From Martensiomyces pterosporus (Eukaryota > Kickxellomycota > Kickxellomycetes > Kickxellales > Kickxellaceae), in assembly GCA_025201845.1 (NCBI GenBank), contig MU603929.1, forward strand, positions 25,485-62,850: 37,366 nucleotides of DNA, written 5' to 3'. Position 1 is the stretch's first letter. Each line of letters starts with the position of its first letter. Made by a program: the position numbers and the translations under genes. Shown here in pieces: positions 16,838 to 26,386 of the stretch. A model generated the notes under the pieces. The model searched no databases, was not told the DNA's origin, and saw only the letters and a program-made list of their open reading frames with translations.

Positions 16838-18178
16838 ATGCTGAGCGCTGTGTTTATTTACAACCAAAAGGGTGAGGTTCTCATTTCGCGGCTCTACCGG
16901 CACGACGTGAAGCGCTCGGTGGCCGATGTGTTCCGCATCCACGTAATTTCCTCGCCCACGCCCGTGCGTAGCCCCGTCACCACGCTGGGCAGCACCAGTT
17001 TCTTCCACATCCGGTACGACAACCTGTGGCTCTGCGCCGTGACCAAGAACAACGCCAATGCGGCCCTCGTGTTCGAGTTCCTCTACAGACTGCTGGGCCT
17101 GGGCTTTTCGTACTTTGGCAGGTTTGATGAGGAGGCGGTGAAGAACAACTTTGTCCTGATTTACGAGCTCCTCGACGAGGTCCTGGACTACGGATACCCG
17201 CAGAACATCGAGGTGGACACGCTGAAGCTGTATGTCACGACGGAGAGCATCAGGTCCAAGGCAATTCCAGAGCCCCCGCAGAACATCACCATGCAGGCGA
17301 CGGGTGCGACGACGTGGAGGCGGAACGACATTGTGTACAAGAAGAACGAGGCGTTTGTGGATGTCATCGAGTCGGTCAACCTGATTCTGTCGGCCAAGGG
17401 AACCGTGCTGAGGGCGGATGTGCAGGGCCAGATCGTCATGCGCTCGTTTTTGTCGGGGATGCCCGAGTGCAAGTTCGGGCTGAACGACAAGCTGGTTCTT
17501 GACAGAGACGTGGCCGGCGGGCCGCCGGGGCAGACGGGGCCAAGGAGGCTGGGGACCAGGCAGGGAGGAATGAGCGGGGTGGGCGACGGCGAGAGCGTGG
17601 AGATTGCGGACTGCCAGTTCCACCAGTGCGTCAGACTGGGCCGGTTCGACACCGACCGCACAATCTCGTTCATCCCGCCCGACGGCGAGTTTGAGCTCAT
17701 GCGGTACCGCACCACGGAGAACGTCAACCTGCCGTTCAAGGTCCTCCCCGTGGTGCGCGAGATTGGCAAGTCGAGGATCGAGTACGAGATCCTGATCAAG
17801 TCAAACTTCAACTCGAAGCTGTCTGCGACCAACATGGCGGTGAACATCCCCACTCCGCCCAATGCCACCAAGTGCAGGATCAAGGTCATGGGCGTGGGGA
17901 AAGCCAAGTACCACCCGGAGGAGAATGCGATTGTGTGGAAGATTTCGAGGTTCCAGGGCCTGCAGGAAACGTCGCTGACGGCGGTCGTGGATCTGGCGCC
18001 CATGTCGAAGCAGACCGTGTGGTCGCGCCCGCCCATCAACTTGGACTTCCAGGTGCTCATGTTCACGGCCTCGGGCTTGCTCGTGAGGTTCCTGAAGGTC
18101 TTTGAGAAATCCAACTACCAGTCCGTGAAGTGGGTGCGGTACATGACCAAGGCTGGCAGCTACGAGATCCGCATATAG
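16838..18178 (+). CDS. APM4: AP-2 complex subunit mu
   Basis: Medium subunit of the AP-2 adaptor, which recruits cargo at the plasma membrane during clathrin-mediated endocytosis. The 446 residues align end to end with animal mu2: N-terminal longin/sigma-like domain (1-140; FIYNQKGEVLISRLYR, NNFVLIYELLDE), a linker containing QATGATTWRR in which T155 matches the phosphorylated mu2 Thr156, and the mu-homology domain (about 160-446; MPECKFGLNDK, SFIPPDGEFELMRYRTTE, KWVRYMTKAGSYEIRI). The residues that bind YxxPhi cargo in mammalian mu2 (D176, W421) correspond to D175 and W432 here. A Gly/Arg-rich loop at about 226-250 is longer than in animals. The gene is intronless. AP-1 mu is unlikely, given the FHQCVRL and FELMRYRTT context. 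Confidence 0.95.
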   Translation: MLSAVFIYNQKGEVLISRLYRHDVKRSVADVFRIHVISSPTPVRSPVTTLGSTSFFHIRYDNLWLCAVTKNNANAALVFEFLYRLLGLGFSYFGRFDEEAVKNNFVLIYELLDEVLDYGYPQNIEVDTLKLYVTTESIRSKAIPEPPQNITMQATGATTWRRNDIVYKKNEAFVDVIESVNLILSAKGTVLRADVQGQIVMRSFLSGMPECKFGLNDKLVLDRDVAGGPPGQTGPRRLGTRQGGMSGVGDGESVEIADCQFHQCVRLGRFDTDRTISFIPPDGEFELMRYRTTENVNLPFKVLPVVREIGKSRIEYEILIKSNFNSKLSATNMAVNIPTPPNATKCRIKVMGVGKAKYHPEENAIVWKISRFQGLQETSLTAVVDLAPMSKQTVWSRPPINLDFQVLMFTASGLLVRFLKVFEKSNYQSVKWVRYMTKAGSYEIRI

Positions 18179-18638
18179 TGCATCTAGCATTTCCTCTTTT
18201 CTTTCCCTGAACTAACACCGTGCTTTATCGTGTCTCCTGCGGGGCATAAGGCGGCGCTGCTGCAGCCATTTCTTGCTCTGCGCACGCCTTTATTTTGGCG
18301 AAAAGCCAGGACGACCGGAATGGCCGCTGCTGCGTTCACATGACACCACTTCCACAAAAGGTTTCTCCCACGCAATCGGTGGCCTGGTTTACGCAACACC
18401 CTCCCCCAGCGGCGCAAAAGCAGGCCAGCGCCAAGCCAGGCCAGCGCAAAAGCAGGCGCTTTAAAGCCCGGCCGAGTGTCTCTCTTCTCTCCAGTACTCT
18501 CTGCACCACCCTTATATTCAAACATAGCAGCCCCCTTATCTTTTTTATTTCTTCTTTTAGCCCCCTTATCTTTTTTATTTCTTCTTTTGCCACTTCTATC
18601 ATATTGCTCCTGTATCCATTTTACTCCAGTGCTTAGCA
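18179..18638. other. Intergenic, promoter region of the aminopeptidase gene
   Basis: 460 bp. It holds a TATA-like CTTATATTC (18511-18519) and a 30-bp perfect tandem repeat between that element and the ATG at 18639. No gene seen. Confidence 0.55.
18529..18588 (+). repeat. Perfect 30-bp tandem duplication in 5' leader
   Basis: Two identical 30-bp units (18529-18558 and 18559-18588), each starting AGCCCCCTTATC and ending in a T-rich run, lie between the TATA-like element and the start codon of the aminopeptidase gene. They are probably in the 5' UTR. Confidence 0.95.
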
Positions 18639-19844
18639 ATGCGCATTTCTTTCCTCGCCGCCGCCCTCTTTGCCTCCTCGGCTGCTGCCTACTCCGAGCA
18701 GCGCCAGCACCTGTTCAACCACCAGCCGCACACCGGCGTTAGCATCAAGACCTCGAGCGAGTTCCAGCCCGGCTCTCTGTACAGCAGCCAGAGGCTCGTC
18801 AAGGTCAGCGAGAGCGCCAAGCCCAGATGGCTCGACTTGGAGGACATTCTTGTGCTGCGCCGTGCGGGCGTCAAGTTCATCGACATCACTGACGCGCAGG
18901 AGCTCCACCACCCGAGCAACCTTGCTGCCTTCTCGCCATCTGCCAAGAGCGAGGCGGAGTATGTGTCGAAGCTGCCTTCCAGCCTGAGTCAGTCGGCCGA
19001 AGTCAAGGCTGCCATTGGCGAGCTGTCCACAAATCTTTACGGCAACGTGCTGAGGCCGTTCACTGCGTTCCACAACCGCTACTACGATTCGGAGAACGGA
19101 CGGAAGTCGTCCGAGTGGCTGCAGGACCAGATTGAGGAGCTGGTTGCTGGCGCAAAGGCCAACGTCACTGTGCGTGCGTTTGGCCACAAGTTCCCGCAGT
19201 CGTCGATTATCGCCCGCATTGAAGGACAGGGCGCGGATGCCGAGGAGACCATCATTCTGTCTGCGCATCAGGACTCGGTCAACCTGTGGCTCCCCTGGTT
19301 CGGCAGGGCAAATGGCGCGGACGACGATGGCTCGGGAACCGTGACTATTTTGGAGGCGCTCCGCGTGCTGCTGAAGCGCGGGTACACGCCCAAGAGGTCC
19401 GTCGAGTTCCACTGGTACGCCGGCGAGGAGGGAGGCCTGCTGGGATCCCAGGACATTGCCCTGGAGTACAAGAGACAGGGGCGCAAGGTCGTCTCGGACC
19501 TGCACTTCGACATGACTGGATTCTGGCGTGGCAGCGAGGTCATTGGGCTGGTGTCGGACCGCACGGATGCCGAGTCGCGCAAGCTGGCGAAGCTGCTGGC
19601 AGAGTCGTACACCAAGCTGAAGACGAAGGAGTTTGCTTGCGGATACGGATGCTCGGACCACTCGAGCTGGAACGCCGCTGGATACAGGTCGGCCATGGCT
19701 TTTGAGTCGGCTGACTTGGAGGCGAATCACAATGTGCACACGCCCAGAGACACTATCGAAACCCTCGACTTTGACCACATGCTCGAGTTCTCGAAGCTCG
19801 CTGTGGCGTTTGCGTACGAGGTTGGATACGACAGCGCCAACTAG
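18639..19844 (+). CDS. Secreted leucine aminopeptidase, M28 family (LAP1-like)
   Basis: Zinc-dependent exopeptidase that removes N-terminal residues from peptides outside the cell. Of 401 residues, 1-17 are a signal peptide (MRISFLAAALFASSAAA), followed by a propeptide-like region to about 100. The metal site of M28E enzymes is complete: SAHQDSVN (H210), GADDDGSGT (Asp around 228-229), AGEEGG (catalytic E263, ligand E264), HFDMTG (D291) and VHTPRDT (H367). The CGYGC pair (C334, C338) matches the disulfide near the active site of Aeromonas-type aminopeptidase. An N-glycosylation sequon lies at about 175. Length and order match fungal LAP1. Starts at the first ATG. Confidence 0.94.
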   Translation: MRISFLAAALFASSAAAYSEQRQHLFNHQPHTGVSIKTSSEFQPGSLYSSQRLVKVSESAKPRWLDLEDILVLRRAGVKFIDITDAQELHHPSNLAAFSPSAKSEAEYVSKLPSSLSQSAEVKAAIGELSTNLYGNVLRPFTAFHNRYYDSENGRKSSEWLQDQIEELVAGAKANVTVRAFGHKFPQSSIIARIEGQGADAEETIILSAHQDSVNLWLPWFGRANGADDDGSGTVTILEALRVLLKRGYTPKRSVEFHWYAGEEGGLLGSQDIALEYKRQGRKVVSDLHFDMTGFWRGSEVIGLVSDRTDAESRKLAKLLAESYTKLKTKEFACGYGCSDHSSWNAAGYRSAMAFESADLEANHNVHTPRDTIETLDFDHMLEFSKLAVAFAYEVGYDSAN

Positions 19845-20769
19845 GCACGGTGGATATTTGTCCCTGGTCACGTGAAGCGCAATCTATTGTTTTTGTATGC
19901 AGCCGAGCTATTTATATATCAGCCATTTGTCGTCCCCACTGTGGATTTGAGTTGTATTGTTCGGCTTCTGTTCCGTCTTTTTGTCTGCTTTGTGCCGTAG
20001 CTTAATTGGCGGGTAGCTGCGGACATGGGTGTGTGCAGTGAGAACGCATCCTGATTTTGCTCAACATGCGCCGATTCAATATATGTAGTGCCACACACAC
20101 ACACACAAAAGGTTTGGCATTCAGAATGAACTGGTGTGTGGTGCCGCTAAAAATATGTGAGGTTGGTGTAGGTCTTCGCATTCGCACTTTTGCATTCAGC
20201 AATCCGTGATGCTAGTGCAGACTGTCTCTATTCTTTCTGCCACTCAGGTAACAGCCGCCCGCATCTCAGTCCCTCCCTTTTGTGGCGCTCTGCTGTGTGC
20301 CCATGTATATAAGGACCCTCGTTCGACATGCCCAATTCACCCAGTCTCCTCTTATTTTGCATTTCTTCCAGCCACCCCTCTCCCTCAACATATATCAGCG
20401 TGCCTGTGTATCAAATTCGCGCATTCCAGACTTTGTGAAATCACCCGCACACGCCCCACGTACACAGAGGCCTTTAGATGAATAACTCAGTGCGCTTGCA
20501 AGTCACTGCTTCGCTTCTTCCTTTGCCCCATTTTCGCATTCTATTGACGTGGTATTGATACGCACCCTCAGCCTTTAATACATATTTTGCAGCTGCTGGC
20601 GCAGTTTTTCTTAGCTGTGTATATATAGCAGGCGACATTGGAAGGAATGCATAGGCTGCTCAGCGCTTTGCCAGCAAGAAAAACAATCACCACGCTCCAT
20701 TGTCCTCCTTCTCGCCCTTATATATACATATATAGATAGCTATACAGACAGCTGCACCTGACCTGCCCA
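19845..20769. other. 925-bp intergenic region with several TATA boxes
   Basis: No gene is supported. Features: CACGTG E-box (about 19869-19874), a CA microsatellite (about 20092-20106), a strong TATA motif TATATAAGG (about 20306-20314), a second TATATATAG (about 20620-20628) and the element closest to the peptidase ATG (20719-20735). The first two have no gene of their own; only frames of under 40 codons follow them (ATG at 20328 and 20478). Confidence 0.5.
20719..20735 (+). promoter_or_regulatory. TATA-rich element of the M16 peptidase gene
   Basis: TATATATACATATATAG ends about 35 bp before the ATG at 20770, so the leader would be very short. A second TATATATAG about 150 bp upstream is the alternative promoter. 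Confidence 0.45.
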
Positions 20770-23700
20770 ATGCCTGCGAGTCAGTTGACCGCTGGTGGTC
20801 CTCAGTCCAGCGAACTTGACCAGTTTGTCAAGGTTCAGGAAACCACATACCAGACCGGTGCCGCTGGCACTGGCGGTGGGTACCCAACAACGGTGTACGA
20901 GCACCGGACGTGTGGCCTACGCCTTGTCTTCTGCCAGGTGCCTGGTCCCCTGTGTACCGCAGAAATCGTCGTCCCCACCCACGTGTCCGACGACAAAGGC
21001 ACACCGCATGCCTTGGAGCACCTCGTTCTGTGCGGCTCCCGCTCGTACCCCAAGCGCGGCTATCTGGCCTCTGTCATCAGCATGAACTACTCGGGCGGCC
21101 GCATCGCAACCACCCACCACGACCACACATCCTACGTCGTGAGCACTGCTGGAGAGCAAGCCATGGCCAACATCCTTCCAGTGTACCTGGACCACATCAT
21201 CAATCCGCTGCTCAGCGACCACTTGGTCAAGACACAGGTGTACCACTACGACTCGAAGGGGGAGGAGATGGGCGTGGTGTATAACGAGATGAGGTCAAAG
21301 GAGTTTGTGCCTGTTGGCATGGCCTACATGCAAATGAGGAAGATGCTCTACAGGCCCTCTTCGTCGTACCCGCATTTCTCGGGTGGCTATACCAGCGAGA
21401 TTGCGACGCTGACGCACGAGGAGATTGTTGCTTACCATCAAAGGTTCTATGATCCGTGCAACATCACCGTGGTGCTTGTTGGCGCATTTACGGAAAAGTT
21501 CATTATTGGCGAGGTCATGGACAAGCTGCCCCAGGATGTGTTTTACAAATCGAATGGCGTGTCGACGCGCATGCCCATGGAGATTGCGCCAATGCACGAA
21601 GAGAGCCAGTCGTCGAGCATCCCGTATCCAGCGCAGGATCTGAGGTACGGGTCCATCATGTACGGGTGGATCGGCCCGCAGGTGGAGGACGTTGTGGGCG
21701 TCGTGGCGTACAGGGTCATGTGCGACTTTTTAGCGGGTGGCGATTCGAGCCCCCTTAAGCGCAGATTTGTTGTGGAGGGCGGCAGGAGTCCCTTGGCCAA
21801 TGGTCTGTCGATGCACATAACAGAAAACGTGCCCACAAATGTCATGCTTTTGTTCTACCGCGTGCCCTACCAGGTGCAAGGCGGATCCGGTGACGAGGCG
21901 CAGATTGTGGATGCATTTGAGGACGGCGTCTACCGTGGGCACCTTCTTGCCTCTCTGTCCGAGATCTATCAGCGGGGCACTTCCAGCAATGAGAAACAGA
22001 AGCAAGGCCTGTTGCGTGAAATCAGAAACGTGCTTGGAGCACTGCGAGCGGAGACCACGAATGATCTGGAGAGCACCCCGCATGCGTTTCTCAAGGAAGC
22101 CATCGTCACCGATGTTGTTGCAATCCACAGGTCTCCTGGGCTCATCAATCGGGGCATAAAGCCAATCAGTGCTCGCTCGCGGATCTTTGATGTCTTTGAT
22201 ATTCTGTCGAAACAGCCCTTGGAGTACTGGCTGTCGTTGCTAAAGAGCCTTATTGATGGTCCTGCCCACGAAGTGAAGCTGGTGCCGGACTCCGAAATGA
22301 GCGCAAGGATCGAGAGCGAAAGAAGGGAGCGGGTCGCACGCAATGCACGTAGCATCAAGGATGTCGTGGAGCACGAGGAAACCGTAAATCGGCTGTTCAG
22401 AGAGGGCAGTGTGGACGTGCCCCTCGATGCTCGGCGCGCAATGAGCGTGGCTGAATACAAGGGCTCAGCCAGTATTCCGATGAGTGTCAGCTATGTGTCT
22501 GCTCGGAGTGAGTCGCTGCAAGGCTGGTGCCCGTTCGATATGTTCCAGGTGATCGAGTGCCCGTCGCAGACTGCAAGAGTTCGGCTTCAGATCCCAATCT
22601 GCGGCTTGCCTGGGGACCTGAAACCCTACTTGGCGATATTCGAGGGTCTGCTGTTCCACAGCGACATTTGCGTGCCACAGCAAGACGAAGGCAGGTCCAC
22701 TGGTGGCGACACTCAGGAGGCGGAGGCTGAATCGGTGCTGCTAAGCCTGGTGGGCTCTACCTCCAACGGCGATGGTGCTGGCAAGCGCATAATTTCGCAC
22801 CGGACGATCAGAGAGTATCTGGAGTGCAAGGGGATCAGGCTCAACGTGCAGCTGGGGAGCAGCAAGGAGTTCTGCATGTCAAGCTGGCTGGACAACTATC
22901 TCATCTTCACAGGCACTGCACCGAGCAAGTACTCCAGACAGATGGTCTCTGCCCTCATTTCATGCATCGTGCATGCAGAGTTTACCATCGAACGGGTGCT
23001 CTACGTCATAACGTATCTGCAGGCATTCATCAAGGAGCGCAAGACACGGCCCGACGATTTGATCAAGAATATCGCTGATCATGTTGTGTGCAATGCCGAC
23101 GCGAGGATGGGCGGGGTGGGTGCGGAAACCCGAAAGAGCTCAGACGTCTTTGGGCAGGAGGCATTCCTTGATGGCGTTGTCAGGGCGCTCAAGAGCGATC
23201 AAGGTGGTGCCAACCCGATGGAGAAATTGCGCAATATCAAGGCGTACCTGCTAAAGAGTGCTGCCTCTGCCAATCGCTGGGACTGTGCCCATGGTGGTGG
23301 TGGTGGTGGATTTGCTACATTTGGAGTTCCCCAGTGCCATGACGCCAGCACACCCTTTGATCCACAAGCACATTGCCGCGAGTTTATTAGAGAGTGGAGC
23401 CAGAGTGTTGCTCTGTGCTCTGGCACTGCCCCGCCGGCCGAGCCACCTTGTCTTTCGCTTGGGCAAGGAGCACGGCTGCCTGTCAATGGGCCCGTGCCAC
23501 TGCCAGAGGTGAAGGTCAAAGGCAGCGAGGGCATTCGCGCGATCACCCAGAGCATTGGGCTGTGTATTCCTGTTGAGGGCGAGCAGGCATCCTACCTGCG
23601 CATCGCGCTTCCGTGCGACTTGGCGCGCTACCCAGCAGCAGCAACTGATTGCCCGCAAGAGAGCTTCGGCAGCCAGATGGCCAAGCTGCCCTCATTGGAC

Positions 23701-24258
23701 CACTACGCACTGAAGCTCCTGGTGTCGATCTTCTCTAGAAGCGATGGGCTGCTTTCCAACGCCATCCGCACAAAGGGGTACGGATACACGCCCAGGATGT
23801 TCTACGACGAGCACCGCGGAGTGTTTGGGTTCATCTGCTACCGATCCTCAAAGCTGGCCGAAGCGTACGAGGCTCTGAGGGAGCTGCTGCGCGGGGTGCA
23901 GGACAGCTGGGATGCGAAGGTTACCGAGATTGAGATCCAGGAGTTCCGCTCAACTACCATTTTCAACTTGGCAAGGGCGCAGTGCTCGCCCAAACACGCC
24001 TTTGATGCGACTGTGGAGGCAGCCATGCTTGGGTTTGCCAGTGTGGAGCAGATGAACCACTGGACCAATGCGCAAATCAACGCGCTGGCTGTGGCAGATG
24101 TGAGGCGTGTGTTTGATTCGTATCTCTTGCGCCTGCTGAATCCAGGGAGCTGGCCCTCGATCACGGTTGTTATTACGCCCTCAGCTGTCACTGGCGCTCC
24201 TCTGGCCGTTGGTGAGATAGAGCTGGACATGCACACGTTGGATGGCTTTCCTTTGTGA
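20770..24258 (+). CDS. M16 family (insulinase-like) zinc metallopeptidase, YOL098C-like
   Basis: A 1162-residue clamshell peptidase of the pitrilysin/presequence-protease superfamily. The inverted zinc motif HALEH is at 80-84 (ligands H80 and H84, catalytic E83), and the distal ligand is E173 in GVVYNEM. The catalytic segment (HxxEHLVLCGSRSYPKRGYL) and the length closely match the uncharacterised cytosolic yeast enzyme YOL098C and fission yeast mug138, rather than insulin-degrading enzyme or the mitochondrial presequence protease. The second half (about 560-1162) holds the catalytically inactive M16 repeats; CYRSSKLAEAYEALRELL near 1015-1035 is typical. A Gly run (about 840-846) is a low-complexity insert. 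No mitochondrial presequence is visible. It would degrade peptides inside the cell. The start is the ATG just after a TATA-rich stretch. Confidence 0.9.
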   Translation: MPASQLTAGGPQSSELDQFVKVQETTYQTGAAGTGGGYPTTVYEHRTCGLRLVFCQVPGPLCTAEIVVPTHVSDDKGTPHALEHLVLCGSRSYPKRGYLASVISMNYSGGRIATTHHDHTSYVVSTAGEQAMANILPVYLDHIINPLLSDHLVKTQVYHYDSKGEEMGVVYNEMRSKEFVPVGMAYMQMRKMLYRPSSSYPHFSGGYTSEIATLTHEEIVAYHQRFYDPCNITVVLVGAFTEKFIIGEVMDKLPQDVFYKSNGVSTRMPMEIAPMHEESQSSSIPYPAQDLRYGSIMYGWIGPQVEDVVGVVAYRVMCDFLAGGDSSPLKRRFVVEGGRSPLANGLSMHITENVPTNVMLLFYRVPYQVQGGSGDEAQIVDAFEDGVYRGHLLASLSEIYQRGTSSNEKQKQGLLREIRNVLGALRAETTNDLESTPHAFLKEAIVTDVVAIHRSPGLINRGIKPISARSRIFDVFDILSKQPLEYWLSLLKSLIDGPAHEVKLVPDSEMSARIESERRERVARNARSIKDVVEHEETVNRLFREGSVDVPLDARRAMSVAEYKGSASIPMSVSYVSARSESLQGWCPFDMFQVIECPSQTARVRLQIPICGLPGDLKPYLAIFEGLLFHSDICVPQQDEGRSTGGDTQEAEAESVLLSLVGSTSNGDGAGKRIISHRTIREYLECKGIRLNVQLGSSKEFCMSSWLDNYLIFTGTAPSKYSRQMVSALISCIVHAEFTIERVLYVITYLQAFIKERKTRPDDLIKNIADHVVCNADARMGGVGAETRKSSDVFGQEAFLDGVVRALKSDQGGANPMEKLRNIKAYLLKSAASANRWDCAHGGGGGGFATFGVPQCHDASTPFDPQAHCREFIREWSQSVALCSGTAPPAEPPCLSLGQGARLPVNGPVPLPEVKVKGSEGIRAITQSIGLCIPVEGEQASYLRIALPCDLARYPAAATDCPQESFGSQMAKLPSLDHYALKLLVSIFSRSDGLLSNAIRTKGYGYTPRMFYDEHRGVFGFICYRSSKLAEAYEALRELLRGVQDSWDAKVTEIEIQEFRSTTIFNLARAQCSPKHAFDATVEAAMLGFASVEQMNHWTNAQINALAVADVRRVFDSYLLRLLNPGSWPSITVVITPSAVTGAPLAVGEIELDMHTLDGFPL

Positions 24259-24871
24259 GCAAGGTTCCGATTTTTGCTAGCCTCTGCAGTGTGTCGGCGG
24301 ATTGACAGATGAGCGGAGTATATCGCGAGGGATACAGAAATTGCACCATCGCATTTTGCTCCATTGCCATAAAGTCACTTTGCAATCTGTTATTTTGGTG
24401 TTAATCCATGTGCATTTTGCATTACCCCTGTACCGATGACTGCGGACGCTGTCTTGCTGCTGTGCGTCATTGGTATTGCTCCATACAGAAGGGCATCGGT
24501 GTTTCTCCAGCTCTGGTAGCAAGCGGAATGCAGCGGAGCCACCGAGTCCCTTTTCGTGTGGTCGGACATACGGAGCATCTTTGCGATGCGATGCCGTCCA
24601 TTGTGTAATTCTCGATATCAATTGCACCTTCATCTCAATCCCATCTTGCATTCTTTTTTTGCTTGCACTCCATGACTCGAGCAAGCGTGGCTGTAAGCAG
24701 CATTATAAAGGCAGACACACAGGAACCGAACATCTATCTTGGAGTATTCTATTTTGTTCCTGTATCTCTGGTGTTCCGTCTGGACGCTTGTTATTGTTCA
24801 CGCCGCATATTCAGGCACACACCCTAATCGCACAGCGCTGTATTTCTGAGGCATACGTTAGACTATTGCAG
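24259..24871. other. Intergenic, upstream of the first MFS gene
   Basis: 613 bp. It contains a TATA box (24704-24710) about 165 bp before the chosen ATG and a leader of roughly 140 nt. The coding frame of the MFS gene is open upstream to 24470, but that part precedes the TATA box and does not resemble transporter sequence. Confidence 0.55.
24704..24710 (+). promoter_or_regulatory. TATA box of the first MFS transporter gene
   Basis: TATAAAG about 165 bp upstream of the ATG at 24872. It rules out the longer open frame starting at 24470. Confidence 0.65.
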
Positions 24872-26386
24872 ATGCCATCCACAGACACACGGTCATTCCC
24901 TTCTTCCGACCACGTGGATGGCGAGAAAATCATCGAGTCATCCGAGGCCAGTGTGGACAATGGGCTCCGGTACCTCAACGTTGATGGCACGCTAAAGCTA
25001 ACAGAGCACGAGCAAGCCGTCATCAAGCGCTACCTGAGAAAGGTCGACATCCGCATTGTGCTCTATCTCTGCATCGGATACATTGCATTCTTCATAAACC
25101 GCGCCACCATGAGCTTTGCCAAGATGAACGGCATCAACAAGGACCTTCATCTGAAGGGCACGGAATACAACGTCGCCTTGTCGTGCTTCTACATTGCATT
25201 TTTCGTGTTCCAGATCCCGCTCAACATCGTCCTGCGGTACACTGGCCCACGCTACTACATCCCCACACTGCTGATTCTCACTGGCGCCTTTAACCTGCTC
25301 ACTCTGCCGGTCACAAACTTTGCTGGCCTTGCTGCCACGCGGTTCTTTGAGGGTCTTTCTCAGGCCGGGTATCTTGCTGCTTGCTACTACACCATCGGCA
25401 CTTGGTACCCGCGCATGTACGTGCCTGTGCGGATCAGCCTTGTCATCTCAAGCAGCTGCTTTGCGGGCATCATCAGCGGTGCTATGGGCATTGGGTTCAC
25501 AAAGCTCACACACGCCCCCTTGCCCAACTGGAAGTACTTTTACCTGACCATGGGTCTGGTTGCCGTTCTTGTGGGCATATTTGGGCTGTTCAACCTGCGC
25601 GATTACCCCGAAGTGGCCCACTTTGTCGACGATGAGGAGAAGGAGCTTGTCAGGGGCATTCTGACCGAACAGGGGATCCTGGGCACCAGCGGCGGCATCA
25701 AGCTCAAGGATATCGTCGAGGCGCTGACTGACTGGCGCGTATGGCTTTTTCTTCTCATCGAGTTTGGCGTGCAGTTTACCACCGGCACTGGCGCCAACTG
25801 GGCCGGTGTCTTTTTGGTCAGTGTCAGGTGGACTCCGTTCCAGGCTACGGTTTTGGGATTCATCCCTTCGGTCCTGACCACGGTTGCTGTGGCTTCGTGT
25901 GGCCCGATTATGCGCAGAGCCAAAAAGATCCACTACTGCCTGCTTGCGAGCACGCTCCTCACGATTTTCTGCTTTGCCATCAACCTCGTTGGAAAGCACA
26001 GCAGAAACGCACACACGGCAGCCACCATGCTCTTCCCCATCTTTGTCCTCCCCTCCTGCGCCTTTGTCGCATCGTGGATGAACATCAATATCACGGGCCC
26101 CACCAAATCGGCTGTGGCCAACGCGATGCTCACATGCGCTTCGTCCTTGGCCATCTTTGCCAACAGCTACGCCTATCTTGACAAGGATGCCCCGTGGTAC
26201 AACAAGGGACATGCGGCAAACATTGGTCTGCAGGGGAGCGTCATCGTGTTCACGGTCATCCTTGTTTTCCTGCTCAAGCGCGCCAACAAGAAGAGAGACG
26301 AGAATCCCAAGGATATATCCAGCCTGTCGCCGGCGGAGATCAAGCTCCTTGGCCATCTGCATCCCGATTTCAGGTACAAGCTCTGA
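24872..26386 (+). CDS. MFS transporter, anion:cation symporter (DAL5/allantoate permease) family, copy 1
   Basis: A 504-residue, 12-helix plasma-membrane permease of the fungal ACS group (TC 2.A.1.14: allantoate, nicotinate, pantothenate and vitamin permeases), probably proton-coupled. The N-terminus (about 1-60) is cytoplasmic and hydrophilic; helices start at LYLCIGYIAFFINRATMSFAKM. Family features are the long loop after helix 1 (NGINKDLHLKGTEYNVALSCFYIAFF), FFEGLSQAGYL, PNWKYFYL before helix 6, the large central cytoplasmic loop (DDEEKELVRGILTEQGILG) and NINITGPTKSAVANAM near helix 10. The start at 24872 gives the same length as the tandem copy at 27725 and lies after the TATA box. The substrate cannot be read from the sequence. 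The two copies are similar throughout, most strongly in helices 1-5. Confidence 0.92.
   Translation: MPSTDTRSFPSSDHVDGEKIIESSEASVDNGLRYLNVDGTLKLTEHEQAVIKRYLRKVDIRIVLYLCIGYIAFFINRATMSFAKMNGINKDLHLKGTEYNVALSCFYIAFFVFQIPLNIVLRYTGPRYYIPTLLILTGAFNLLTLPVTNFAGLAATRFFEGLSQAGYLAACYYTIGTWYPRMYVPVRISLVISSSCFAGIISGAMGIGFTKLTHAPLPNWKYFYLTMGLVAVLVGIFGLFNLRDYPEVAHFVDDEEKELVRGILTEQGILGTSGGIKLKDIVEALTDWRVWLFLLIEFGVQFTTGTGANWAGVFLVSVRWTPFQATVLGFIPSVLTTVAVASCGPIMRRAKKIHYCLLASTLLTIFCFAINLVGKHSRNAHTAATMLFPIFVLPSCAFVASWMNINITGPTKSAVANAMLTCASSLAIFANSYAYLDKDAPWYNKGHAANIGLQGSVIVFTVILVFLLKRANKKRDENPKDISSLSPAEIKLLGHLHPDFRYKL

Noticed and set aside
20092..20106. CA-dinucleotide run
   Set aside because: Ordinary short microsatellite.
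24470..24871. N-terminal extension of the first MFS gene
   Set aside because: The extension is in frame but begins before the TATA box, does not resemble the paralogue, and would make the protein 134 residues too long.
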